Source: JANYJA01 sp038229055 (GTDB lineage: Bacteria; Acidobacteriota; Terriglobia; Bryobacterales; Bryobacteraceae). From it: a DNA stretch of 63,729 nucleotides. The notes beneath the pieces were generated by a model. The model ran no database searches. It was not told the DNA's origin and saw nothing but the letters and a program-made list of their open reading frames with translations. Both the position numbers and the translations under genes were made by a program. This document shows positions 16,041 through 23,325 of the stretch, piece by piece (the stretch's first letter is position 1; each line of letters begins with the position of its first letter). The stretch spans positions 1 to 63,729 of the forward strand of contig JBBROU010000009.1 in NCBI GenBank assembly GCA_038229055.1. The letters run 5' to 3'.

Positions 16041-16703
16041 ATGAAGTTTTTTCTGGATACCGCAAACATCGACGAGCTCAAGAAAGCAGCCGCGTTCGGG
16101 ATCGTCGACGGTGTCACCACCAACCCGTCATTGATCGCCAAGGAAGGCCGGCCGATCGAAGAGCAGATTCGGCGCATTTGCGACATTATCGACGGAGACA
16201 TCAGCGCCGAAGTGGTTGCCACCACTGCCGATGAAATGGTAGTGGAAGGCCGGAGGCTGGCTAAGATTCACAAGAACGTCGTCGTGAAGGTTCCGCTGAT
16301 CCGGGAAGGAATCAAGGCGACCTCGCGCTTCAGCCAGGAAGGCATCCGAACCAACGTGACGCTGTGTTTTTCCGCCGCGCAAGCCCTGCTGGCGGCCAAA
16401 GCCGGCGCATACATCGTCAGTCCCTTTGTCGGTCGTCTGGATGACATTGGGCAGGTCGGCATGGATCTAATCCGGCAGATGTCAGTCATCTACAAGAATT
16501 ACGGGTACGCAACTCAGATTCTGGCCGCATCGCTGCGCTCACCGATGCACGTGATCGATTCGGCCGTTGCCGGAGCCCACATCGGCACGATGCCTTTCAA
16601 AGTTTTGGATATGCTGTTCAATCACCCTTTGACCGACAAAGGTCTCGAGCAGTTTCTCGCCGACTACGCCAAAGTCTTCCAGGAAGCCCCCGCGGGGAGA
16701 TAG
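16041..16703 (+). CDS. tal: Transaldolase (TalC/FSA-type family)
   Basis: 220 residues of the short class I aldolase family in the pentose phosphate pathway. The opening MKFFLDTANIDELKKA and DGVTTNPSLI are family signatures. The Schiff-base lysine lies in VVVKVPL (Lys83). Fructose-6-phosphate aldolases have Gln59 and Tyr131; here the matching residues appear to be Glu57 and Phe131 (SPFVGRLDD), which points to transaldolase rather than aldolase activity. Enzyme type is therefore inferred from two residues. It is monocistronic or leads the small hypothetical gene 20 bases downstream. Confidence 0.9.
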   Translation: MKFFLDTANIDELKKAAAFGIVDGVTTNPSLIAKEGRPIEEQIRRICDIIDGDISAEVVATTADEMVVEGRRLAKIHKNVVVKVPLIREGIKATSRFSQEGIRTNVTLCFSAAQALLAAKAGAYIVSPFVGRLDDIGQVGMDLIRQMSVIYKNYGYATQILAASLRSPMHVIDSAVAGAHIGTMPFKVLDMLFNHPLTDKGLEQFLADYAKVFQEAPAGR

Positions 16704-16723
16704 GCCTGACACTGACCACGCCA

Positions 16724-17068
16724 ATGCTGGCAGGCGTCCTTGGTATCGCGGCTGGTTTGGGACTTCGCGCGTGGAAGAAGGGTCGCCCCACCGTGGCTGA
16801 ACTCGAGCGGCGGCGCCGTCTCGATGTCTCAGTTCGCGGCAAGATTGGCGATGCCATGCTGATTGAAGTGGAGGGCGATTCGCTGGTCTTTAACTACCAG
16901 ATCGGCGGAATGGAATATACTGCCGCTCAGGACGTGTCCGCCCTTGCTGTCGTGCTGCCTGAAGATCGCTGGCGATTGGTCGGACCGGTATCCATCAAAT
17001 ATGAAGTGCGGAACCCGGCGAACTCCATCGTAGTCTCAGAGGAGTGGAGCGGGCTTCGCAAACGATAA
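16724..17068 (+). CDS. Small membrane-anchored hypothetical protein
   Basis: 114 residues. A short hydrophobic N-terminal segment (LAGVLGIAAGLGLRAW) followed by lysines could anchor it in the inner membrane. The remainder forms alternating strands (GDSLVFNYQIGGMEYTAAQDV, RLVGPVSIKYEVRNPANSI) similar in style to DUF3592-type beta proteins, but without a firm family match. It lies 20 bases after the transaldolase stop and 22 bases before the Dabb gene, consistent with a common transcript. Confidence 0.6.
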   Translation: MLAGVLGIAAGLGLRAWKKGRPTVAELERRRRLDVSVRGKIGDAMLIEVEGDSLVFNYQIGGMEYTAAQDVSALAVVLPEDRWRLVGPVSIKYEVRNPANSIVVSEEWSGLRKR

Positions 17069-17090
17069 GGCAATAAAAGGAGACCTTTCT

Positions 17091-17474
17091 ATGACGAAAC
17101 GAAATATTGTCCTCGCGGGGGCGGCATCGCTGGCCCTATTCGCCTCGGGAATTCTAGTGGGAGCGAACGCCTTTGGCACACCCTCGACCATTTTGCACGT
17201 GGTTACGGTGAAGTGGAATGCCACCGCAACGCCGGCACAGCGTCAGGCTGCCGTCGATGGCGTCAAAAAGATGGCCGGAGAATTCCCGGGGATCAAAAAC
17301 GTTTGGGTAAAGACGATTAAGGTGCAGCCTCGAACTTACGATGCGGCGTTTGCCATGGAGTTCACCGACAAAGCGGCCTTCGATAAGTACACCAAAGATC
17401 CCGCGCACATGGAATGGAAGAAGATCTACGATCCCGTGCATGAAGAGAGCACCACGCACGACTTGACGAATTAA
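17091..17474 (+). CDS. Exported stress-responsive alpha/beta-barrel (Dabb) protein
   Basis: 127 residues. A signal peptide (MTKRNIVLAGAASLALFASG) precedes a Dabb ferredoxin-like domain that begins ILHVVTVKWNATATPAQRQA and contains FAMEFTDKAAFDKYTKDPAH, then a histidine-rich end. Dabb proteins form dimeric barrels and are often stress-linked, but their substrates are usually unknown. Secretion is less common for the family and is predicted here from the N-terminus only. A ribosome-binding AAGGAGA sequence stands just upstream of the ATG. Confidence 0.82.
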   Translation: MTKRNIVLAGAASLALFASGILVGANAFGTPSTILHVVTVKWNATATPAQRQAAVDGVKKMAGEFPGIKNVWVKTIKVQPRTYDAAFAMEFTDKAAFDKYTKDPAHMEWKKIYDPVHEESTTHDLTN

Positions 17475-17553
17475 CTGTCACAGCGCAAGGGCCCGCGCGC
17501 GGGCGACGGGAATGAACGTGAGCGTTGTCACGTTAAACTGAAGTTAACCACTC

Positions 17554-19008
17554 ATGATTCAAAATGGCATTCCCGAAGGGCTTACGTTTGACGACGTATT
17601 GCTGGTGCCCGCGCGCAGTGAAGTTCTACCGGCGGATGCCGATACCCGCACACAACTCACGCGCCGCATCTCGTTAAACATCCCGCTGGTCAGCGCGGCG
17701 ATGGACACGGTCACCGAATCGCTTCTGGCGATCGCCATCGCGCAGCAGGGCGGCATCGGTTTTATTCACCGCAACATGACGATCGACCGGCAGTCGGAGG
17801 AAGTCGATCGCGTCAAGCGCAGTGAAAGCGGGATGATTGTCGATCCCGTGACCATCGCACCCGACAAGAAGATCTCCGACGCGCTGGCGTTGATGGAGCA
17901 CTATCGCATCTCGGGCGTGCCCGTCACGAAAGACGGGCGGCTGGTCGGGATTCTGACAAATCGCGATCTGCGTTTCGAGACCCGCACCGATGTTCCCATC
18001 TCCGAGGTGATGACCAAGGAGAATCTGATCACCGTGCCCGTGGGCACCACGCTGCACGAGGCCGAAGCGATCCTGCACCAGCACCGCGTGGAGAAGCTCC
18101 TGGTGGTTGACGACCACTACAATCTTAAGGGCCTCATCACCGTCAAGGACATCCAGAAAAAGCTAAAGTATCCCAACGCGGCGAAAGATGGGCAAGGCCG
18201 GCTGCGGGTGGGAGCGGCCATAGGAGCGGGGGGCGATTTTCTAGAGCGTGCCGCCGAGTTGGTGTCGCGAAAAGTCGACGTGATCGCGATCGATACCGCG
18301 CACGGCCATTCGCTTCGGGTGATGCAGGCTGTCGGCGCAATCAAAAAGGCGTTTCCGGATGTCGATCTGGTCACCGGAAACATAGCGTCCTATGACGCTG
18401 CTTGCGAGCTGATCGATCTTGGCGTCGATGGAATCAAGGTCGGCATCGGCCCGGGCTCCATCTGCACCACGCGCATTGTCTCCGGAGCCGGTGTGCCGCA
18501 GATCACCGCCATCTCGGAGTGCAGCCGTGCCACGCGAAACGCCGGCGTTCCACTCATTGCCGACGGCGGCATCAAATTTTCCGGGGACATTACCAAGGCC
18601 ATCGCTGCCGGGGCCGATTGCGTCATGATCGGAAGCCTGCTCGCCGGAACCGATGAGAGTCCGGGCGAAACCATTCTTTATCAAGGCCGCACATTTAAGA
18701 CTTATCGAGGCATGGGTTCGCTCGGCGCAATGGCGCAGGGCAGCAGCGACCGTTACGCGCAGGATTCCAGCGCCAAGCTGGTGCCCGAGGGCATCGAAGG
18801 GCGCGTCGCCTCAAAAGGTCCGCTGGCTGAGCTGGCCTATCAACTGGTCGGAGGCCTCAAGGCCGGCATGGGATATTGCGGCTGCCCCGATATTCGAAGC
18901 CTGCAGGAGAACGCCCGGTTCCTGCGCGTTTCCCCCGCGGGTCTACGCGAGAGCCACGTGCATGACGTGATTATCACCAAGGAAGCGCCTAATTACAGGG
19001 CCGAATGA
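17554..19008 (+). CDS. guaB: Inosine-5'-monophosphate dehydrogenase
   Basis: 484 residues, normal length. It oxidises IMP to XMP with NAD+, the first committed step of guanine nucleotide synthesis. Visible features are PEGLTFDDVLLVPA, two CBS domains at about residues 95-210 (PDKKISDALALMEHYRISGV and VPVGTTLHEAEAIL), and the active-site loop GPGSICTTRIV with Cys304. The C-terminal flap with MGYCGC is also present. It is a single-gene unit with a hairpin and the cold-shock gene downstream. Confidence 0.97.
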   Translation: MIQNGIPEGLTFDDVLLVPARSEVLPADADTRTQLTRRISLNIPLVSAAMDTVTESLLAIAIAQQGGIGFIHRNMTIDRQSEEVDRVKRSESGMIVDPVTIAPDKKISDALALMEHYRISGVPVTKDGRLVGILTNRDLRFETRTDVPISEVMTKENLITVPVGTTLHEAEAILHQHRVEKLLVVDDHYNLKGLITVKDIQKKLKYPNAAKDGQGRLRVGAAIGAGGDFLERAAELVSRKVDVIAIDTAHGHSLRVMQAVGAIKKAFPDVDLVTGNIASYDAACELIDLGVDGIKVGIGPGSICTTRIVSGAGVPQITAISECSRATRNAGVPLIADGGIKFSGDITKAIAAGADCVMIGSLLAGTDESPGETILYQGRTFKTYRGMGSLGAMAQGSSDRYAQDSSAKLVPEGIEGRVASKGPLAELAYQLVGGLKAGMGYCGCPDIRSLQENARFLRVSPAGLRESHVHDVIITKEAPNYRAE

Positions 19009-19102
19009 GCGCTTCGCTGGTGAGCGAGGTATCGGGGCTTTAGGTATACTGAGTTCATATCTCTATTGTTTTGCGGTGCTTCTTTTCAGTTTTTCCAACC
19101 GT

Positions 19103-19134
19103 GGGGCTGCGCGGGTTAATCCCGCCGCAGCCCC
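19103..19134 (+). terminator. GC-rich hairpin after guaB
   Basis: GGGGCTGCGCGGG pairs with CCCGCCGCAGCCCC around a TTAAT loop, with one bulged C. Only a mixed run (TTCGCGTTTT) follows, so it is either a weak terminator for guaB or a structure in the leader of the cold-shock gene 64 bases downstream. Confidence 0.5.
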
Positions 19135-19197
19135 TTCGCGTTTTGGAGGCGGCGCAAATCATCGGATGCGCAACAAAATCGACAAAGGAATGTAGCA

Positions 19198-19401
19198 ATG
19201 AGAGAAAAAGGTACGGTTAAATGGTTCAACGCTGCCAAGGGCTTCGGCTTCATTCAGCGTGAAAATGGAGAGGATGTTTTTGTTCACTTCTCGGCGATTC
19301 AGTCCCAGGGCTACCGCAGCCTCGACGAAGGATCGCGGGTGGAGTTCGAGGTGACTCGCGGTCCCAAGGGTTTGCAGGCAGCCAACGTAACAGTGGCTTA
19401 G
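19198..19401 (+). CDS. Cold-shock protein (CspA family)
   Basis: 67 residues, one OB-fold cold-shock domain. RNP1-like KGFGFIQR and RNP2-like DVFVHFSAI contain the aromatic residues that stack on single-stranded nucleic acids, and GTVKWFNAAKGFGF is the family start. It likely acts as an RNA chaperone. The 189-base spacer from guaB holds a hairpin and a long pyrimidine-rich leader, as is usual for csp genes. The next gene, infA, is another OB-fold RNA-binding protein. Confidence 0.95.
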   Translation: MREKGTVKWFNAAKGFGFIQRENGEDVFVHFSAIQSQGYRSLDEGSRVEFEVTRGPKGLQAANVTVA

Positions 19402-19480
19402 TTGGAGTTTCCCGGGCAGAACCGGCCGCCCGCGTTGTCCGCCGGTCTCCGGAGTTTCGCAGTAGAGAAAGGGTTTTTGA

Positions 19481-19699
19481 TTGAGTAAAGAAGACAGTAT
19501 TGAAGTAACCGGCACGGTGCTGGAAAAGTTTCCCAGCGGGCTGTTCAGTGTGCAATTAGAGCAAAACCGCGTCGTGCTGGCCCACTTGGCCGGACGTCTG
19601 AGGCGCAACCGCATCCGGGTTCTGGCCGGCGACCGCGTAACGTTGGAACTCTCACCTTACGATCTAACCAAAGGCCGCATCACCTTCCGGCATCGATAA
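19481..19699 (+). CDS. infA: Translation initiation factor IF-1
   Basis: 72 residues, exact family length. SKEDSIEVTGTVLEKFPSG and HLAGRLRRNRIRVLAGDRV, then LSPYDLTKGRITFRHR, are diagnostic of IF-1, which binds the 30S A site during initiation. It uses a TTG start at 19481 preceded by a GAAAGGG sequence. Unlike the usual place beside rpmJ and ribosomal protein genes, it stands between a cold-shock gene and wecB, so it may be an extra copy. Confidence 0.95.
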   Translation: MSKEDSIEVTGTVLEKFPSGLFSVQLEQNRVVLAHLAGRLRRNRIRVLAGDRVTLELSPYDLTKGRITFRHR

Positions 19700-19759
19700 C
19701 CCCTTTTCCCTTCGGATATATTACTGAGAGTTTTCCCCCGGAATTAAGACTATCTGGCG

Positions 19760-20881
19760 ATGTTACGAACGCTGTTCGTTTTCGGGACTCGGCCCGAGGC
19801 GATCAAGATGTGTCCAATCATCGGCCACCTGCGCACCCGTCCGGACGACTTTTCCGTGCGTGTGTGCGTCACCGCGCAGCACCGCTCCATGCTCGATCAG
19901 GTACTCGAGGTTTTCCATGTAGTGCCTGACGTCGACCTGAACGTTATGCAGGCAGGTCAATCGCTCGGGGCCTCGGCCGCGCGCATTCTTACCGAACTCG
20001 AGCCGGTGCTCCGATCCGAAAAGCCCGACGTTGTCGTGGTCCAGGGAGATACGACGACCACTTTCACCGCCGCTCTGGCGGCTTTCTACCAAAACATTCC
20101 GGTAGCCCACGTGGAAGCCGGACTTCGCACCGGAGACATCACGGAACCGTTTCCCGAGGAGATGAACCGCGTTCTTACGGGACGCTTGGCCCAGATGCAC
20201 TTCGCTGCGACCGGGGGCGCGGCGCAAAATCTGATCCGCGAGGGAGTTGAAGAAAGCCAGATTTGGATCACTGGAAATTCCGGCATCGACGCCGTGCTGT
20301 GGGTTCGCGATCGCCTGGATTCGGGCGAGATTCCCGCGACTGCATGGGCGGGGCTCGACACCGGCAAACGGCTGATCCTGGTGACTGCGCACCGTCGCGA
20401 GAGCTTCGGACTTCCGATGGAGAATCTATGCCGGGGTCTGGCGCGCCTCGCTCAACGCCCGGATGTGCAGCTCGTCTTTCCGGTGCACCGCAACCCCAAT
20501 GTACAGGAGCCTGTGCAGCGAATTCTTGGAAAACTCAAAAATGTTTTACTGCTCGATCCGCTCAATTATGTGCCGTTTATTGATTTAATGCGGCGAGCAT
20601 TTTTCCTGATTACCGATTCCGGCGGGGTGCAGGAGGAAGGCCCTTCGCTCGGCAAGCCGATTCTGGTGATGCGCGAAAAAACAGAGCGGCCTGAAGCGGT
20701 TGCGGCGGGCACGGTGCGTCTGGTCGGCACCGATGAGAACCGCATTTATGCCGAGGCTTGCAAGCTGCTCGACAACCCCGAATCGTACCAGCGAATGTCG
20801 CGCGTTCACAACCCCTATGGCGATGGGTCGGCAAGCCGGCGAATTGCCGATGCAATTCATTCATTCTTAACGCCAAATTAA
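19760..20881 (+). CDS. wecB: UDP-N-acetylglucosamine 2-epimerase (non-hydrolysing)
   Basis: 373 residues of the GT-B fold that interconverts UDP-GlcNAc and UDP-ManNAc for surface polysaccharides. TLFVFGTRPEAIKMCPII opens the protein, and VVVQGDTTTTFTAALAAFYQ, HVEAGLRTGDITEPFPEE and ITDSGGVQEEGPSLGKP are the substrate and active-site motifs. It is preceded by a short AT-rich spacer and not flanked by other polysaccharide genes, so the product pathway cannot be told from context. Confidence 0.95.
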   Translation: MLRTLFVFGTRPEAIKMCPIIGHLRTRPDDFSVRVCVTAQHRSMLDQVLEVFHVVPDVDLNVMQAGQSLGASAARILTELEPVLRSEKPDVVVVQGDTTTTFTAALAAFYQNIPVAHVEAGLRTGDITEPFPEEMNRVLTGRLAQMHFAATGGAAQNLIREGVEESQIWITGNSGIDAVLWVRDRLDSGEIPATAWAGLDTGKRLILVTAHRRESFGLPMENLCRGLARLAQRPDVQLVFPVHRNPNVQEPVQRILGKLKNVLLLDPLNYVPFIDLMRRAFFLITDSGGVQEEGPSLGKPILVMREKTERPEAVAAGTVRLVGTDENRIYAEACKLLDNPESYQRMSRVHNPYGDGSASRRIADAIHSFLTPN

Positions 20882-20965
20882 AGACAAGCGTTGCGAGTTG
20901 CGGACGTTTTGATGGCAAAGAATGGCTTGGCTCCGTGGCTCCGGCGATTATAATGAAGGCAGATC

Positions 20966-22411
20966 ATGGTCGAACGCAAGAGTCCTACTCCCGTCAACCG
21001 AGCCCGTAAGCAGGCTCAAGAACCAACCGAAGACCTGACGGCCATTCTTTCTCAGAAAGTGGTGGGTCAGCCGGCGGCCACAAAAGTGATCGTTCCGTAC
21101 ATTCAGATGTTTCAAGCGGGACTGGCACCGGAAGGCCGGCCGGTCGGCATTTTTCTGTTGCTCGGTCCAACTGGAACCGGAAAGACCAAGACCGTGGAGG
21201 CGCTCGCTGAAATCCTGCATGGCAGCTCCAAGAACCTTTTGAAGGTGGATTGCGGAGAGTTTCAGATGGAACACGAGGTTGCGAAGCTGATCGGTGCGCC
21301 TCCAGGATATCTTGGCCACCGCGAGACCCAGCCGATGCTTTCGCAGCAGAAGCTGACGTCTGTCACAAGCGACAAGAGCGCGCTCTCGCTGGTGCTGTTC
21401 GATGAAATCGAAAAGGCCGCTCCCTCGCTCACACGGTTGCTGCTGGGCGTCCTCGACAAAGGGACGCTGCGGCTGGGCGACAACTCGGTCGTGAATTTCG
21501 AAAAGAGCTTGGTGTTCCTGACCAGCAACCTGGGCGCGCGGGAAATGATGAAGGAGATCAATCCCGATTTCGGATTTCAATCGGCGACCGGGTCCCCCCG
21601 CCCTGCCGAGCTTACCAGTAAGCTTCAAAACATCGCGCTGGCGGCCGTCCGCAAGAAATTTTCGCCCGAATTTGTGAACCGCATCGATTGCGTGATCACC
21701 TACCAGCCGCTCAATGTGGAATCGCTCTCCGCCATCGTCGACCACCAGATTGCGGATCTGCAGAATCACGTGAACACGAGACTAGGCGCCCGCTGTTTCC
21801 AAATCGAGGTGCCGTTCGATACGCGGCAATGGCTCATTGAAAAAGGCACTAGCTCAACTTACGGAGCGCGCGAGCTGAATCGTACGATTCATCGGAATTT
21901 GACCCAGCCGCTGGCCACCATGGTCGCCACCGGGCAGATCGATCCCGGCGCACGGGTGCGTGTCGAAGTCAACGAAGACCGCGAGGCACTGACGCTCCGT
22001 TCGACCATGAATGGCGAGGCCGAGGTGCCAAGCCATCCCACGGTGCTGCTAGTGGATGACAACCGCGATCTACTGCAATTCCTCGAGCGGCTGATGGCCG
22101 ATGCCGGCTGGAAGCTAATCACTGCGGAATCGGCGAATGAGGCCCGCAAGCTGGTCGCAAAACAGCGGCCGAACGCCGCGCTGCTCGACTACATGCTGCC
22201 GGATGGAAACGGCGTCGAGCTGGGTCAGCAGCTCAAACAGAACGCGCCTAAGATGCAGGTCATCATCATGACCGGCTCCATGTTGCCACCTGAAGAGGAA
22301 GCGATTTGCGAGGAAAACGACTTCCCCGTGCTCCGCAAGCCCTTTCTGGCAGGCGACGTCATGAACCAAATCCGCGGCCGCTTGACCGGCGTCATCGGCG
22401 CGGCGCTCTGA
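20966..22411 (+). CDS. ClpB-like AAA+ ATPase fused to a C-terminal receiver domain
   Basis: 481 residues. Residues about 30-340 are a single AAA+ module of the ClpA/B D2 type: Walker A GPTGTGKT (67-74), the pore loop GAPPGYLGH, Walker B LVLFDEIEKA, sensor motif FLTSNLGAR, arginine finger region PEFVNRID, and a ClpB small domain (STYGARELNRTI). After a linker, residues about 355-475 are a response-regulator receiver: VLLVDDNRD, LLDYMLPDGNG with phosphoacceptor Asp408, MTGS and the conserved Lys in LRKPF. There is no N-terminal substrate domain or D1 ring. Phosphorylation may control the unfoldase (inference). No histidine kinase is adjacent. Confidence 0.88.
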   Translation: MVERKSPTPVNRARKQAQEPTEDLTAILSQKVVGQPAATKVIVPYIQMFQAGLAPEGRPVGIFLLLGPTGTGKTKTVEALAEILHGSSKNLLKVDCGEFQMEHEVAKLIGAPPGYLGHRETQPMLSQQKLTSVTSDKSALSLVLFDEIEKAAPSLTRLLLGVLDKGTLRLGDNSVVNFEKSLVFLTSNLGAREMMKEINPDFGFQSATGSPRPAELTSKLQNIALAAVRKKFSPEFVNRIDCVITYQPLNVESLSAIVDHQIADLQNHVNTRLGARCFQIEVPFDTRQWLIEKGTSSTYGARELNRTIHRNLTQPLATMVATGQIDPGARVRVEVNEDREALTLRSTMNGEAEVPSHPTVLLVDDNRDLLQFLERLMADAGWKLITAESANEARKLVAKQRPNAALLDYMLPDGNGVELGQQLKQNAPKMQVIIMTGSMLPPEEEAICEENDFPVLRKPFLAGDVMNQIRGRLTGVIGAAL

Positions 22412-22458
22412 GGTCTAGCCTGCACAACTGCATCGTCACGACACATCGTCACGAAACA

Positions 22459-22487
22459 TTGACGGACCGGGACAGGAACGGTAGGAT
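22459..22487 (+). promoter_or_regulatory. Promoter of the tRNA-fMet gene
   Basis: TTGACG (22459-22464) and TAGGAT (22482-22487) are spaced by 17 bases and would start transcription at about the first base of the tRNA at 22493. Two near-copies of CATCGTCACGA lie just upstream (22431-22455). Confidence 0.55.
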
Positions 22488-22492
22488 GGTTG

Positions 22493-22574
<82 letters not shown>

Positions 22575-22817
22575 AGTCAATAATTTTCGTCCCTCTCCTC
22601 TTGTAACCCAAAGAAACCCAACGATTATTGCTAACAGCTTGGCGCACTCTAACTGCTGTATCACCCTCTCGCCATTGGATTTAGATCCTTGCGATGACTG
22701 AAGTGGCTATGGATGTGCGGCAGCTTGGGGGTGGGGTAGAGAGATCTCCTGCTCGATCACGTAGCCAATTACCGCGTAACCCTTCGACCTGCGCTCGAAC
22801 CTGGCGGCCACTTCACG
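22575..22817. other. Non-coding stretch inside the island
   Basis: 243 bases between the tRNA and a PIN-domain remnant. The only open frames are short and have no protein-like pattern, and no terminator hairpin, promoter or RNA gene is seen. Confidence 0.4.
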
Positions 22818-23222
22818 TTGAGACTGGGTCACAGAACAACCCTACAACGTTCTCGGCGTTCGATCAAAAGCACATGTCCGATCGGCCTGCAATGGTGCCA
22901 CGTAGCCCCTCAGGTGCTGTTCGCGTTCTGGAGTGTGGCGACGCGGCCGGTCGACGTGAACGGCCTGGGAATGCCCACCGCCCAGACCCTCGCTGAGGTC
23001 GAAGCCATGCCCGCTCGTTTCCTGCTGCTGGCGGAGCCTCCCACCATGATCGACTTCTGGCTTGAAATCGTGGCGTCACACGATCTCAACGGCAAGCGAA
23101 TCCACGATGCTCACCTGCCGGCAACCATGAAGGCCAACGGCGTCACCCGGTTGGTGACCTTCAACGCGGCCGATTTCCCACCCGACCCCTGCGTGACCAT
23201 TCTGACTCCCGCTGCGCTGTGA
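22818..23222 (+). pseudogene. PIN-domain (VapC-like) toxin remnant
   Basis: From about 22894 the protein matches the middle and end of VapC-type ribonucleases: HVAPQVLFAFWSVATRPVDV then GKRIHDAHL, GVTRLVTFNAADFP. The first ~40 residues expected in the family, including the LLDTN/LDANV strand with the first catalytic Asp, are absent; the open frame upstream encodes unrelated arginine-rich sequence. No antitoxin gene is next to it. It is best read as a decayed toxin gene. Confidence 0.6.
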
Positions 23223-23325
23223 CTTCTCCCCAGTCACAAACTAACTAAGGCGGACATTCCAGTCCGGGTCCTTGCGGTCTCGCTGCTCGCAGTTGCCTCC
23301 CCCCAACGTGGGCTAAACTAACGGC

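Noticed and set aside
17491..17504. GCCCGCGCGCGGGC palindrome before guaB as terminator
   Set aside because: No T-run and very simple sequence; more likely chance in a GC-rich spacer.
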